Shown: positions 1-8,766 of the stretch, one piece after another | How the letters are laid out: every line of letters begins with the position of its first letter | How positions within the stretch are numbered: the stretch's first letter is position 1 | Assembly (NCBI GenBank): GCA_020851635.1 | Contig: JADZCJ010000117.1 | Location: forward strand, 1 to 43,959 | Source: Anaerolineae bacterium | GTDB taxonomy: Bacteria; Chloroflexota; Anaerolineae; UBA4142; SHND01 | Reading direction: 5' to 3' | DNA: 43,959 bases | Notes under the pieces: generated by a model | Database searches by the model: none | Told to the model about the DNA's origin: nothing | Seen by the model: only the letters and a program-made list of their open reading frames with translations | Translations under genes and position numbers: made by a program

Positions 1-118
1 ACACAGCGATGGCAGCCTTGTATCTACAGCAGCATGCGATTTGTCCGCAATGGAATTACACCATTTCTCCGCGTACCCTGCCAAGCCCGACCTAACGCGG
101 GAAGTTATTCTTTAATGA

Positions 119-180
119 ACCCTAAGGAACGAACGCTGTTTCGTTCCCCTCCCGGCACGCTACGGCGAGCGCGCCCTTTG
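119..180. repeat. Composite palindromic repeat, copy 1
   Basis: The copy holds an inverted repeat GGAACGAA/TTCGTTCC followed by a second module with GGCACGCT and AGCGCGCC around CGGCG. It lies just upstream of the slt-like promoter. Related copies occur at about 4373, 10928, 26171, 26436, 26566, 27907 and 39370. Bases 1-118 show nothing else that I can recognise. Confidence 0.75.
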
Positions 181-182
181 AT

Positions 183-211
183 TTGTGGCATCAATTTTGA
201 AAGGTTATAAT
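183..211 (+). promoter_or_regulatory. Sigma70-type promoter of the slt-like gene
   Basis: A -35 TTGTGG (183-188) and a perfect -10 TATAAT (206-211) are separated by 17 bp. The expected transcription start is about 218, almost on the ATG at 220, so the mRNA would be leaderless or nearly so. No Shine-Dalgarno sequence is visible, which fits. Confidence 0.6.
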
Positions 212-219
212 CGCGACAA

Positions 220-2712
220 ATGATTTCTGCCCGTCTCGTCCGGCTTGGTTTGGTTGCCTTTTTGATCACTGCCGTTTTCGCTCTCGTTTTCACTGTCGTC
301 AATCCCTTTGCTCCCGCCGAAACCGCGCCGCACAGCACTCGCACGCACAGCGCCGCCGCGCCGAACGGAGGGACCCCGCCCCCCAACAACGCCACCGCCG
401 TCGCAATCAACCAGCCAACCGCCGCGTTCACCCCCGAACCGACCGCGAGGCAGGAGTCCGCGCTGCCCATTCCGACGATTCCCGCCGACCTTGCCGAGGT
501 ATATCAACAAGCGCTGGTCCATCGCCGCAACGGCGATTATGTGCGCGCCGCCACCGACTTTCGCTTTGCCGCCAGAGAAAGCGCCGACCCTGCCTTTGCG
601 CGGCAGGCGCAGTTCCGTTTGGGCGAATCTCTCTATCTCGCTGCTGACTTTACAAATGCCGTGCCCGCCCTGCAAGCGATCGTGGATGAGAACGGGGACG
701 ACGAATTTGCCAACCGCGCCCATTATTTTCTCGCCGACATTCTGACCCAGCAGCAAAAATATCAAGAGGCGCTGCCGCATTTGAAATTGTACCGTTCGCG
801 CACCCGCGCCCTGTTTGGCGTCCTGGACCGCGAAATTGGCGATGTGCTGCTGGCGATGGGCGATAGCGCGGCGGCGCTCAAACAATACGAGACGGCGTTT
901 CAAGACACCACCATGACCCCCGCCTGGCGCGTCGCCCTCCTGCTCAAGATGGCAGAGGTCTATACCTCGCGCGGTGAGCCGGAATTGGCAGCGGTGCGTC
1001 TGGGTGAAGCATTCCAACTGGCGCCCAACGATGCGTCGCGGGCAAATGCCGAATTTTTGTGGGGTGAGGCGCTCCTCGCAGCAGGCGATCGGGACAGCGC
1101 AGTCGTCAAGTGGAAACACGCCCTCGCCACCTATACGACCACGGCGGGCGCGCACCGGTCCGTCGCCAAACTCGTCGAACTGGGGGTCGAGGACATTAAC
1201 GAGCTCCAGCGCGGCATTGCCAATTACAGCGTCGGCAACTATGATCTCGCGATTCAGGCGTTCCGTCGCTGGATTGCGGCGAACGAGACGCCCGGCGCGG
1301 ACGTTTTGTATTACGCCGCGCTCGCGTATCAAAAACAGGGCGACCAGGCGGGCGCGCTGCGTAATCTCAACGTTCTGCTCCTGAACTATCCCGAAAGCAA
1401 TCGCATTCCCGACGCACTCTATGCCAAAGCGGTTTCGCAAATTCGAGGCGGCAGTACGACCGAGGCGCTGGCAACCCTCCGCCTGCTGCAGAAACAATAT
1501 CCGAACGACGCGCGCGCCGACGACGGTTTTTGGAGCGCGGGTCTCGCGCTCGAAGGCGCGGGCAATCATGCCGCTGCCGGTCCGATCTTTGCCGAGCTCG
1601 CCAATTCATTCCCCGCGTCCAACCTCGCTTCCGCGGCGCTCTTTAACGGGGGCGTCAATTATTATCTCGCGCAGGATTATGCCAACGCGCAGCAGTTGTG
1701 GCAGGCGGCAATCGAGAAATATCCCGCCACCCAGAACGCCGACGGCGCGGCTTACTGGCTCGGCAAACTAAAACGCGCGCAGGGTGACGAAGCGGCGGCA
1801 CAGACCTATTTCCAACAAGCCGCGCAGCCGCCCCGCACCTATTACTCGTGGCGCGCGCTCGACGCGCTGAATCAACCCGCCCCCCCCCCTTCGTACGATC
1901 TTGCGGACTATACGATGGACGACGGACCTCAAGCGCGCGCCGAATTGGAAACGTGGATCGCGTCGTGGAGCGGCGCGCCGGCGCCCGCCGCGCTCCCCGC
2001 GGTTGTTCTGAACGACGGGCTGTTTCGTCGCGGTGACGAATATGTCGGGCTTGACCGCCCGCTCGACGCGCGTCCGCAGTTCCAGGAATTGAACAACAAA
2101 TTCCAAAAAGATGCAGCTGCGTTATATGCTCTCGCGCTCTATTACAAGGACAATAACTATTTTTCCAATTCAATGGATGCGGCGCGCAAACTGGCGGACC
2201 TTTCCGGGCAGGACGAAACGCGCCAACCGCGCCTCTTGCGTCAGCTCACCTATCCCACCTATTTCGCGGATTTGATCGTGCCCTATGCCCAACAACACGG
2301 CTTTGACCCCTACATCTTTTTTGGTCTCGTGCGCCAGGAAAGCGCGTTCAACCCTATGGGCATCTCGTCCGCTTTGGCGCGCGGTCTCACCCAGGTCATT
2401 CCTACCACCGCCGACGGCATTGCGCGCGCCCTGAATATCAGCGACTTTCAACAGACCGATCTGTTCAAACCCTTTGTGAGCGTGCGCTTTGGGACGTATT
2501 ATCTGGGGACCGTGCTCGATATGTTCGAGGGCAACGAGTATTACGCGCTCATGGGCTATAATGGCGGACCGGGCAATGCTCGCAAATGGCAGCGCGACGA
2601 CCTGGATGCGGCGGTCGAAATGGTCCACCTGCCCGAAACGCATCTCTACGTCCGCACCGTCATTTCTCAATACCGTCACTATGCTGACGTTTATCGCAAT
2701 ACCGCACAATAA
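220..2712 (+). CDS. TPR-repeat lytic murein transglycosylase (Slt family)
   Basis: This 830-residue envelope protein should cleave the MurNAc-GlcNAc bond of peptidoglycan non-hydrolytically. The N-terminus has an uncleaved anchor or signal-type hydrophobic segment (about residues 4-28), then a Pro/Thr-rich linker. About 500 residues of tetratricopeptide-like helices follow, with recurrent A-x-Y-x-x-A-x-x-x-Y patterns, like the superhelical ring of Slt70. The C-terminal SLT domain carries the catalytic Glu in VRQESAFNP (residue 707), then GLTQVIPTTA and YNGGPGNA, all family hallmarks. The protein is longer than E. coli Slt (about 640). The start follows a TATAAT box by 8 nt. The next gene, a protease, is 50 bp downstream. 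The family call is secure; the substrate and division role are inferred. Confidence 0.93.
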   Translation: MISARLVRLGLVAFLITAVFALVFTVVNPFAPAETAPHSTRTHSAAAPNGGTPPPNNATAVAINQPTAAFTPEPTARQESALPIPTIPADLAEVYQQALVHRRNGDYVRAATDFRFAARESADPAFARQAQFRLGESLYLAADFTNAVPALQAIVDENGDDEFANRAHYFLADILTQQQKYQEALPHLKLYRSRTRALFGVLDREIGDVLLAMGDSAAALKQYETAFQDTTMTPAWRVALLLKMAEVYTSRGEPELAAVRLGEAFQLAPNDASRANAEFLWGEALLAAGDRDSAVVKWKHALATYTTTAGAHRSVAKLVELGVEDINELQRGIANYSVGNYDLAIQAFRRWIAANETPGADVLYYAALAYQKQGDQAGALRNLNVLLLNYPESNRIPDALYAKAVSQIRGGSTTEALATLRLLQKQYPNDARADDGFWSAGLALEGAGNHAAAGPIFAELANSFPASNLASAALFNGGVNYYLAQDYANAQQLWQAAIEKYPATQNADGAAYWLGKLKRAQGDEAAAQTYFQQAAQPPRTYYSWRALDALNQPAPPPSYDLADYTMDDGPQARAELETWIASWSGAPAPAALPAVVLNDGLFRRGDEYVGLDRPLDARPQFQELNNKFQKDAAALYALALYYKDNNYFSNSMDAARKLADLSGQDETRQPRLLRQLTYPTYFADLIVPYAQQHGFDPYIFFGLVRQESAFNPMGISSALARGLTQVIPTTADGIARALNISDFQQTDLFKPFVSVRFGTYYLGTVLDMFEGNEYYALMGYNGGPGNARKWQRDDLDAAVEMVHLPETHLYVRTVISQYRHYADVYRNTAQ

Positions 2713-2762
2713 AAATTTCCGGTCACGACGCTTTATGCTGTTGTCACCCAGACACGTTTCGT

Positions 2763-4322
2763 ATGCTCAAACCAATCATCACACTCACACTCCTTGGCAC
2801 CATCATCCTTTTTTTTCCGACATCCCTCGGCGCCGCCGACAACATTTATCGCGATCCCGCTGTCCCGTCCGCGATTCAAAACAATTCCGTCTCGGTCTCG
2901 CACAAAATTGACCCCGCTTTGCTGCGCGCTTTACAGCAAGGCGGCGATGCTCATGCCCTTGTCGTCCTCAGCGAACAAGCTGACCTTTCGGGCGCGGATG
3001 CGCTCGACACAAAACAAGCCAAAGGCGCGTTCGTCTATAACGCTTTGCGCGAGGTGGCGGACCGCACGCAAGCGCGCCTGCGCGCCGACCTGGACCGGCG
3101 CGGCGTGTCTTTTCGCGCCTTTTATATCGCCAACGCCATCGCAGTTCCGCAGCTCGACCTCGCCACCGCCAACGCCATGGCGCGCGAATCGAGCGTCGGT
3201 CGCATCGTCCCCGACCCCGAAATTCGCTTTTCCGAACCCGCCATCTCAATTCCGCAAGCCGAATCCTCCGGAACGGTCTCGTGGGGCATCAAAAAAATCG
3301 GCGCGGACAAGTTGTGGAAGACCAAGATCCGCGGCAATGGGATTGTGGTCGCCAATGCCGACACCGGCGTCCAATGGAACCATCCCGCGCTCATCGGCAA
3401 ATATCGCGGCTATGACGGCAAAACGGGCACTGCTGACCACAGCTATAACTGGTGGGATGCCATTCACGGCAGCATCACGGGCGGCACAAATCCCTGCGGC
3501 TATGATTCCCCTGCGCCGTGCGATGACATGGGGCATGGCACACACACGATGGGCACCATGGTGGGACGCGGCGGCGACAACCGCATCGGTGTAGCGCCCA
3601 AAGCCAAATGGATCGCATGCCGCAATATGGCAAAAGGCGTGGGGCGTCCGACGACCTACATGGAATGTTTCGAATTTTTCCTTGCGCCGTGGGACGCAAA
3701 CGGCAAAAATCCCGACCCCGCCCGCGCGCCCGATGTGGTCAACAATTCGTGGGGCTGCCCGATCGGCGCCCCGCCCACCGGCGAGGACTGTGCGCCCGAC
3801 ACGCTGAAACAGGCAACGAATGCGCTCCGCCAGGCAGGTATCTTTATCGCCATGTCGGCGGGCAATTCCGGCGCAAAATGCAACACCGTCACCGACCCCT
3901 CGGGCATCTATAACGCTGCCATCACTATCGGCGCGACCGACAAAACAGACGCGCTGGAGAGTTTCAGCAGTCGCGGTCCCGTGACAACGGACAACAGCCA
4001 ACGCCGCAAGCCCGACCTCGTTGCGCCGGGCGTCAGCATCCGTTCCAGCATCCCGGGCAACGGCTATGGTTTATCTTCCGGCACGTCCATGGCGGCGCCG
4101 CATGTTGCGGGGTCGGTCGCGCTCTTGTGGCAAGCGTTCCCCAATTTGCGCGGCAAAGTGGCACAGACCGAAAACGCGCTGTTCGGTTCCGCCAAAAGGA
4201 ACGTGACGATCAAGGGCAATCCGAACCAGGTCTGCGGCGGGACCACGCGCACCCACATTCCCAACAATCTCTTTGGCTATGGGCGGCTCAACATCAAACG
4301 CGCGGTCGAACGACTGCGGTAG
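2763..4322 (+). CDS. Secreted subtilisin-like serine protease (S8)
   Basis: The protein has 519 residues. A signal peptide (about 1-21, ending near LGAAD) is followed by a prodomain of about 120 residues and then the S8 catalytic domain. The triad is visible: Asp200 in NADTG, His258 in GHGTHTMG and Ser442 in GTSMAAPHVAG; AMSAGNSG supplies the oxyanion Asn. The order and the loop with SWGCPIG resemble bacillopeptidase F-like subtilases. Several Cys residues in the loops suggest disulfides in the exported form. There is no C-terminal sorting or PKD domain, so it is probably released or loosely attached. A role in extracellular protein breakdown would feed the peptide transporters downstream (inference). 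Confidence 0.93.
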   Translation: MLKPIITLTLLGTIILFFPTSLGAADNIYRDPAVPSAIQNNSVSVSHKIDPALLRALQQGGDAHALVVLSEQADLSGADALDTKQAKGAFVYNALREVADRTQARLRADLDRRGVSFRAFYIANAIAVPQLDLATANAMARESSVGRIVPDPEIRFSEPAISIPQAESSGTVSWGIKKIGADKLWKTKIRGNGIVVANADTGVQWNHPALIGKYRGYDGKTGTADHSYNWWDAIHGSITGGTNPCGYDSPAPCDDMGHGTHTMGTMVGRGGDNRIGVAPKAKWIACRNMAKGVGRPTTYMECFEFFLAPWDANGKNPDPARAPDVVNNSWGCPIGAPPTGEDCAPDTLKQATNALRQAGIFIAMSAGNSGAKCNTVTDPSGIYNAAITIGATDKTDALESFSSRGPVTTDNSQRRKPDLVAPGVSIRSSIPGNGYGLSSGTSMAAPHVAGSVALLWQAFPNLRGKVAQTENALFGSAKRNVTIKGNPNQVCGGTTRTHIPNNLFGYGRLNIKRAVERLR

Positions 4323-4372
4323 AAAGTCACACAAACCTACAATCACAAGAGATGTGCGTCACAATTTTGGGA

Positions 4373-4419
4373 CCGTAAGGAACGAACGCCGTTTCGTTCC
4401 CTCCCCGATGCAGCGACGC
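4373..4419. repeat. Composite palindromic repeat, copy 2 (partial)
   Basis: The first module is intact, with GGAACGAA and TTCGTTCC around CGCCG. The second module is degenerate (GATGCAGCGACG in place of the usual CGCTGCGGCGAGCG). It sits downstream of the protease gene. Confidence 0.7.
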
Positions 4420-4480
4420 AATTCCTTATCACTGTTTAATCCCCACCTAAATTGCGCACGCGAAAATTCGGAATCAAATA

Positions 4481-4579
4481 CTAGTGCAACAACATGATGA
4501 AATTGCCGAGTCAAGTGATGGCGCGCGAGTTGCAAAACTCGACGCTCGCCCCCGCAATCTCATGCTGTTGCACCACTAG
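4481..4579. mobile_element. Possible MITE-like element bounded by CTAG
   Basis: The ends carry imperfect terminal inverted repeats: GTGCAACAACATGA at the left and, read in reverse complement, GTGCAACAGCATGA at the right (13 of 14 match). Both sides have CTAG close to the repeat. The interior contains a hairpin with CGAGTT and AACTCG arms. No open reading frame fits inside, so any mobility would need a transposase elsewhere. No clear target duplication beyond CTA/CTAG is seen. Confidence 0.4.
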
Positions 4580-4594
4580 CGCGCACGTATCGCC

Positions 4595-4623
4595 TTGACA
4601 CCCCCCAGTCGTTATGATAGGAT
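4595..4623 (+). promoter_or_regulatory. Promoter of the first peptide-uptake operon
   Basis: A perfect -35 TTGACA (4595-4600) is followed after 17 bp by TAGGAT (4618-4623). The iclR promoter in this window has the same TTGACA-17-TAGGAT arrangement. Transcription would start near 4630 and leave a leader of about 140 nt. Confidence 0.55.
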
Positions 4624-4629
4624 TTGCCA

Positions 4630-4760
4630 ACTTTTTGGAGAGTATCCCTTTGCCGACACAAAGGGTTTGTCGTTTGTCGGCAACCCGTATCGCTTGCGGA
4701 TATTCTCGAGAATCGCGCTTTTATCCATTTTGTCGGGTGTCGAAACGTAACGTGTAGGTT
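4630..4760 (+). promoter_or_regulatory. Candidate structured leader RNA with alternative helices
   Basis: A 10-bp outer stem pairs 4638-4647 with 4698-4707. Inside it a 9-bp perfect stem pairs 4650-4658 with 4675-4683. A competing hairpin, CCCTTTG (4646-4652) with CAAAGGG (4659-4665), would disrupt both. Mutually exclusive helices upstream of a transporter operon are what a riboswitch or attenuator would look like. I do not recognise a known riboswitch class. Confidence 0.35.
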
Positions 4761-4772
4761 GGAGGCAAGTTA

Positions 4773-6542
4773 ATGTCCGAAAATCGTGGTCTTGTCGCGG
4801 TTGTGGTGGTCCTCTTGGTCGCTCTGGTCGGCGTGGTGTGCCTGGGCATCGGGGCAGTCGTCTATTGTCCCACACCGGGCAGCGTCTGTTCCGGTCTTTT
4901 TGGAGCTTCTGCAGTCGCCCAAAATACACCGTCCGCGCAGCCGGCAAATACTCAGGGTCAGGACCCAAACCAGAATCAATCGCAAAATAGTCAAAACAGC
5001 AGCAGCTCGGCGCCAACCGACAACGTCCTGCGCCTCCCCGGTGGCAGCGGCGGCGGCGGCGATCCGCCCACCCTGGACCCTGCTCTCACCAGTGATGTCG
5101 AATCCGCAACCTATATTGTCGAAATTTTCAGCGGGCTGGTCGGTTTCGACAGAGATTTGAAAATTGTCCCCGACATTGCCGAGAGTTGGGAGGTTTCCAA
5201 CGGCGGCAAAACCTATACCTTCAAACTGCGCGACAACGTCGTGTTCCATGACGGTCGTCCCGTCACCGCGCAGGACGTGAAATATTCCCTCGAGCGCGCG
5301 GCAGACCCGAGCACCCGTTCCACCGTTGCCCCGCTCTATCTGGGTGATATTGTCGGGTTCACCGAAAAATACACCGGTCAAGCCAAAGAGGTCGAGGGCA
5401 TCAAGGTCATTGACAATCACACCCTGCAAATTGACATCAAGCGCCCCATCTCATATTTCCTCGCCTCGCTTGCCCATCCGACATCGTATGTGGTGGACAA
5501 ATTCAACGTCGAGTCGGGCGAACAGCCGTGGTATTTGAAACCAAACGGCACCGGTCCCTACAAACTGACCCAATGGGACCAGGGGCAGATGATCGTCCTC
5601 GAAAAGAACCCGGACTATTACGGCGACATCAAACCCCAGATTGACCGTATCGAAATGACTCTCGGCGGCGGTTCCGCTATGACCCGTTATGAAAACGGCG
5701 ACCTGGATGCCGTCCGCGTCTCTATCGCCGACATCGAACGCGTCAGCGATCCCAACGACCCGCTCAGCAAAGACCTCGTCGTCGAACCACAGCTCTCGAC
5801 CTCGTTCCTTGTGTTCAACACCCGCAAACCGCCGTTCGATGACCCCAAGGTGCGCTTGGCATTTGCGATGGCAATTGACACAGAAAAAATTACCGAGGTC
5901 GTCTATAAAAAGATGGTCGCGCCCGCCACGGGCATCCTGCCCCAGTCGTTCCCTGGTTTTAACCCGAACCTGCAAGGCATCAAATATGATCCCGAAGGCG
6001 CCAAAAAACTCCTGGCAGAATCCAAGTATGCGAGCGGACTGCCCGACATTGTGTGGAACACGGTCGGCGGCGGCGGCGCGGCGGGTTCGGATACGCAAGC
6101 TATTGCCGAAATGCTCAAAGAAAATCTGGGCGCCAACATTTCCATCGAACAGACCGATTGGGCGACTTATCTTTCCCAGATCAACGGGACCAATATAGAT
6201 TTCCAGATGTTTGATATCGGGTGGAGCGCGGACTATGTAGACCCGCACAACTTTTTGGGAATCCTGTTCGCCAGCGAAATTGACGGACAACCCAACCCGC
6301 AAAACTGGAGCGGCTACCACAATCCCGAAGTGGACGCCCTGCTCGATCAGGCGGGCATCGAGACCGATCTCGAAAAACGAATCGGCCTCTATCAACAAGC
6401 CGAAGAAAAAATACTGGCGGATGCGCCGGTGCTCCCCATCACTTATGGGCGGGACTACTGGCTCACCAAACCCTATGTCAAAGGGGCGTTTTACCCCCCC
6501 CTTGTCATCGAACGACTAAAATACATGAGTCTTGCCAAGTAA
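4773..6542 (+). CDS. Peptide ABC transporter substrate-binding protein (SBP family 5), binding protein 1
   Basis: The protein has 589 residues. A strong hydrophobic N-terminal segment (about 7-32) should anchor or export it; there is no clean lipobox cleavage site. A Gln/Asn/Ser-rich linker follows to about residue 85, then the DppA/OppA-like domain. The family signature is seen near residues 147-170 (FKLRDNVVFHDGRPVTAQDV). Near the C-terminus FDIGWSADYVDPHNF is typical of the family. GGAGG lies 7 nt before the ATG. It heads an operon with DppB/C/D/F homologues and binds the oligopeptide or other family-5 ligand on the outer face. The ligand cannot be read from sequence. Some family members bind nickel, heme or sugars instead. 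Confidence 0.9.
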   Translation: MSENRGLVAVVVVLLVALVGVVCLGIGAVVYCPTPGSVCSGLFGASAVAQNTPSAQPANTQGQDPNQNQSQNSQNSSSSAPTDNVLRLPGGSGGGGDPPTLDPALTSDVESATYIVEIFSGLVGFDRDLKIVPDIAESWEVSNGGKTYTFKLRDNVVFHDGRPVTAQDVKYSLERAADPSTRSTVAPLYLGDIVGFTEKYTGQAKEVEGIKVIDNHTLQIDIKRPISYFLASLAHPTSYVVDKFNVESGEQPWYLKPNGTGPYKLTQWDQGQMIVLEKNPDYYGDIKPQIDRIEMTLGGGSAMTRYENGDLDAVRVSIADIERVSDPNDPLSKDLVVEPQLSTSFLVFNTRKPPFDDPKVRLAFAMAIDTEKITEVVYKKMVAPATGILPQSFPGFNPNLQGIKYDPEGAKKLLAESKYASGLPDIVWNTVGGGGAAGSDTQAIAEMLKENLGANISIEQTDWATYLSQINGTNIDFQMFDIGWSADYVDPHNFLGILFASEIDGQPNPQNWSGYHNPEVDALLDQAGIETDLEKRIGLYQQAEEKILADAPVLPITYGRDYWLTKPYVKGAFYPPLVIERLKYMSLAK

Positions 6543-6543
6543 T

Positions 6544-6592
6544 CAAAAGCATGGCGCGGGGAGACGACCTGTTTTCCCGCGCCATGCTTTTG
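6544..6592 (+). terminator. Intra-operon hairpin after binding protein 1
   Basis: A perfect 17-bp stem (6544-6560 with 6576-6592) has a 15-nt loop and only a short T tract. Placed right after the binding-protein stop codon, it probably stabilises or attenuates the message so that more binding protein than permease is made. A second GC-rich inverted segment, with GGGGC and GCCCC, follows at about 6612-6633. Confidence 0.65.
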
Positions 6593-6661
6593 TGCCGGTG
6601 CGCGCTGGTAGAGGCGGGGCTGCCTCGCCCCTATACCCGTCCGGCTTGAACGACCGTCTGC

Positions 6662-7627
6662 ATGAGCACAATCATTATCCGCCGCCTTCTCTGGCTGCCG
6701 GTCCTCTTGATCCTCATTTCATTCGTCACCTTTGCGCTGGGAATCTATGGTCCCGGTGATCCCGTCCAAGTCATGATGGGCTTGCGCGCGCGTCCCGAAA
6801 TTGTCGAACAGGTCCGCAAAGAATATGGCTTTGACAGACCGTTCCTCGTCCAATACGTCAACTATGTCGGCAACGCGCTCCGGGGCAATTTCGGCTATGC
6901 GCTTGTAAAAAATCCCGGACAGCGCGTCAGCGACCTCATCGCCAAGCGTCTTCCCGTCACCATTCAACTCAATATCGTCGTTCTGTTCTGGAGTGTGCCG
7001 TTGGGGATTGCGCTTGGGATCATCGCCGCCCTCAAACGCAACACCATCATTGATGTGCTTGTGCGCGCGCTGGTGATTCTCGGCTTTTCACTGCCGGTCA
7101 TCGCCCTCATGCCCGTCCTGAGTTTTGGGATGTCGCGTCGTCACGATCTGGGTCTCTTGACCATCGGACCGTTTCTCCCCGTCGGCGGTTGGAAAGGCAT
7201 GTTTGCGCCCGAGATCATCATGCCCGCCTTTGTTTTGGGGCTTGGCATTCTCGCCATTTACACTCGCCAGACCCGCGCAGCCATGATTGATGTTCTCAGC
7301 TCTGATTACGTGCGCACCGCGCGTGCCAAGGGGCTTACCGAATGGATGGTGATTATGCGGCATGCGCTGCGTAATGCGCTCATTCCCCTCATCACCATCA
7401 TCGGCTTTACGCTCGCAGGACTTTTTGCCGGGTCTTTTCTCGTCGAGGCCTTTTACAGCATTCCCGGCGTCGGCGCGCTCGCCTTCGATGCCTTTACCTC
7501 GCGCGAATACTATGTCATCATGGCTGTCACCCTGATCGGCGCGACGGTCTATGTCATTTTCAACTTGATTATTGATCTCGCATACGCGTTTGTGGACCCG
7601 CGCATCCGCTACAAAAGCGGCAGTTAG
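6662..7627 (+). CDS. Peptide ABC transporter permease, DppB type
   Basis: This 321-residue inner-membrane protein has about six hydrophobic segments, starting with residues 9-28. The N-terminal RRLLWLPVLLILISF and GDPV are typical of DppB/OppB. The EAA cytoplasmic loop that contacts the ATPases is seen at about residues 214-245 (SSDYVRTARAKGLTEW, then RNALIPLITIIG). The C-terminus reads DLAYAFVDPRIRY, a standard ending. It is the second gene of the operon and pairs with the DppC homologue 78 bp downstream. No good Shine-Dalgarno stands before the ATG. Confidence 0.93.
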   Translation: MSTIIIRRLLWLPVLLILISFVTFALGIYGPGDPVQVMMGLRARPEIVEQVRKEYGFDRPFLVQYVNYVGNALRGNFGYALVKNPGQRVSDLIAKRLPVTIQLNIVVLFWSVPLGIALGIIAALKRNTIIDVLVRALVILGFSLPVIALMPVLSFGMSRRHDLGLLTIGPFLPVGGWKGMFAPEIIMPAFVLGLGILAIYTRQTRAAMIDVLSSDYVRTARAKGLTEWMVIMRHALRNALIPLITIIGFTLAGLFAGSFLVEAFYSIPGVGALAFDAFTSREYYVIMAVTLIGATVYVIFNLIIDLAYAFVDPRIRYKSGS

Positions 7628-7705
7628 TCGAGTCCTGGCTCTTGTAGGACGCAGCGCCAATTTGACGGGCGCATCACCCCAAACGTTCGAAACGACTGGA
7701 ACTTG

Positions 7706-8695
7706 ATGGCTACGACGACAATTGATTTACCCGCTGCTCAGGTTGAATTGGAAAAAAAGGCGCGACCCGCCTGGCTGGAAACGTGGCAGCGTTTCGCGCG
7801 CAACAAACCCGCGTTGCTTGGGCTGCTCATCATTATTCTTTTGGTCTTGACAGCCCTCTTTGCCGAACTGCTTGCGCCGTATGATTATCGCCAGACCAAT
7901 TTGGATGCGGTGGAACAACCGCCGAGCGCGGCGCATTGGCTCGGCACCGATGCGATCGGGCGCGACATGTTGTCGCGCTTGATCTTTGGCGCGCGCTCCG
8001 TCGTCTTTGTAATGTTCGTGGTTGCCACGCTCACGTTCACCCTCGGGTTGCTCCTGGGCGCGATCGCGGGCTATTTTGGCGGCTGGTCCGACACGCTGAT
8101 CTCGCGCCTGATAGACTTTTTATTTGCCTTTCCCTCCCTGCTTTTTATTTTTTTTATTGCTGCGACCATCAAGCCCGGTCTGGTAGAGAGCTTGCGTTCT
8201 TTTGCACTTGCGAATAATATGCCATGGCTCACAGATTTTGTTCGCTCGGGCTATGCGGACTATTTGGTCGTCATGATCTCGTTGAGTATTTTGGGGTGGG
8301 CCGGTCTCGCGCGTCTTGTGCGCGGCCAAATTCTCTCGCTGCGCGAAAAGGAATTTGTGCTCGGCGCGCAGGCGGTCGGCGTTCCGCATTGGCGCATCAT
8401 CACGCGCTATTTGCTGCCAAACTCGCTCGCTCCGATTTTTGTCGCCATCTCTTTGGGGTTGGGCAGCATCGCCCTTTCCGAAGGGATCCTCGCCTATCTG
8501 GGAGTTGGGTTGCAGCCGCCCAATCCCAGTTGGGGCAACATCATCGCGGAACATTCGGTGCGCTATTGGCGCACCTGGCCCGAAATGATTTGGATGATCT
8601 TTATTCCCTTTGCGGTGATCGCGTCCGTCGTCTTTGCGTTCAATTTTGTGGGCGACGGATTGAACGAAGCGCTGAACCCGGAACTGCATGACTAA
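7706..8695 (+). CDS. Peptide ABC transporter permease, DppC type
   Basis: The protein has 329 residues from the ATG at 7706; the TTG three bases earlier is less likely. It has an N-terminal OppC_N segment (ETWQRFARNKPALLGLLII) and the HWLGTDAIGRDMLSRLIFG motif diagnostic of DppC/OppC. Several membrane helices follow, and the EAA loop is near residue 215-250 (EKEFVLGAQAVGVPHWRII). About 28 extra residues (roughly 155-182, including KPGLVESLRSFALANN) lengthen the loop after LLFIFFIAATI compared with a typical DppC. It forms the permease heterodimer with the preceding gene. Confidence 0.93.
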   Translation: MATTTIDLPAAQVELEKKARPAWLETWQRFARNKPALLGLLIIILLVLTALFAELLAPYDYRQTNLDAVEQPPSAAHWLGTDAIGRDMLSRLIFGARSVVFVMFVVATLTFTLGLLLGAIAGYFGGWSDTLISRLIDFLFAFPSLLFIFFIAATIKPGLVESLRSFALANNMPWLTDFVRSGYADYLVVMISLSILGWAGLARLVRGQILSLREKEFVLGAQAVGVPHWRIITRYLLPNSLAPIFVAISLGLGSIALSEGILAYLGVGLQPPNPSWGNIIAEHSVRYWRTWPEMIWMIFIPFAVIASVVFAFNFVGDGLNEALNPELHD

Positions 8696-8766
8696 GATCG
8701 GGCGGCGCATACCGTCTCGAACCTTTTTTTCATCCACGGTCCGGTCTCTATCTTTTCGGAGGCAAC

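Larger units (their letters stand above)
4323..4772. other. 450-bp intergenic region: repeats, promoter, structured leader
   Basis: From left to right this gap holds a composite palindromic repeat copy (about 4373-4419), a TIR-bounded element (4481-4579), a promoter (4595-4623) and a foldable 5' leader (about 4630-4760) before the binding-protein gene. No coding region longer than chance is convincing here. Confidence 0.6.

Noticed and set aside
205-1569. Long minus-strand open frame of 454 codons opposite the transglycosylase gene
   Set aside because: It is antisense to a clear Slt-family gene, has Arg/Gly-rich composition typical of reverse frames in GC-rich DNA, and shows no domain or ribosome site.
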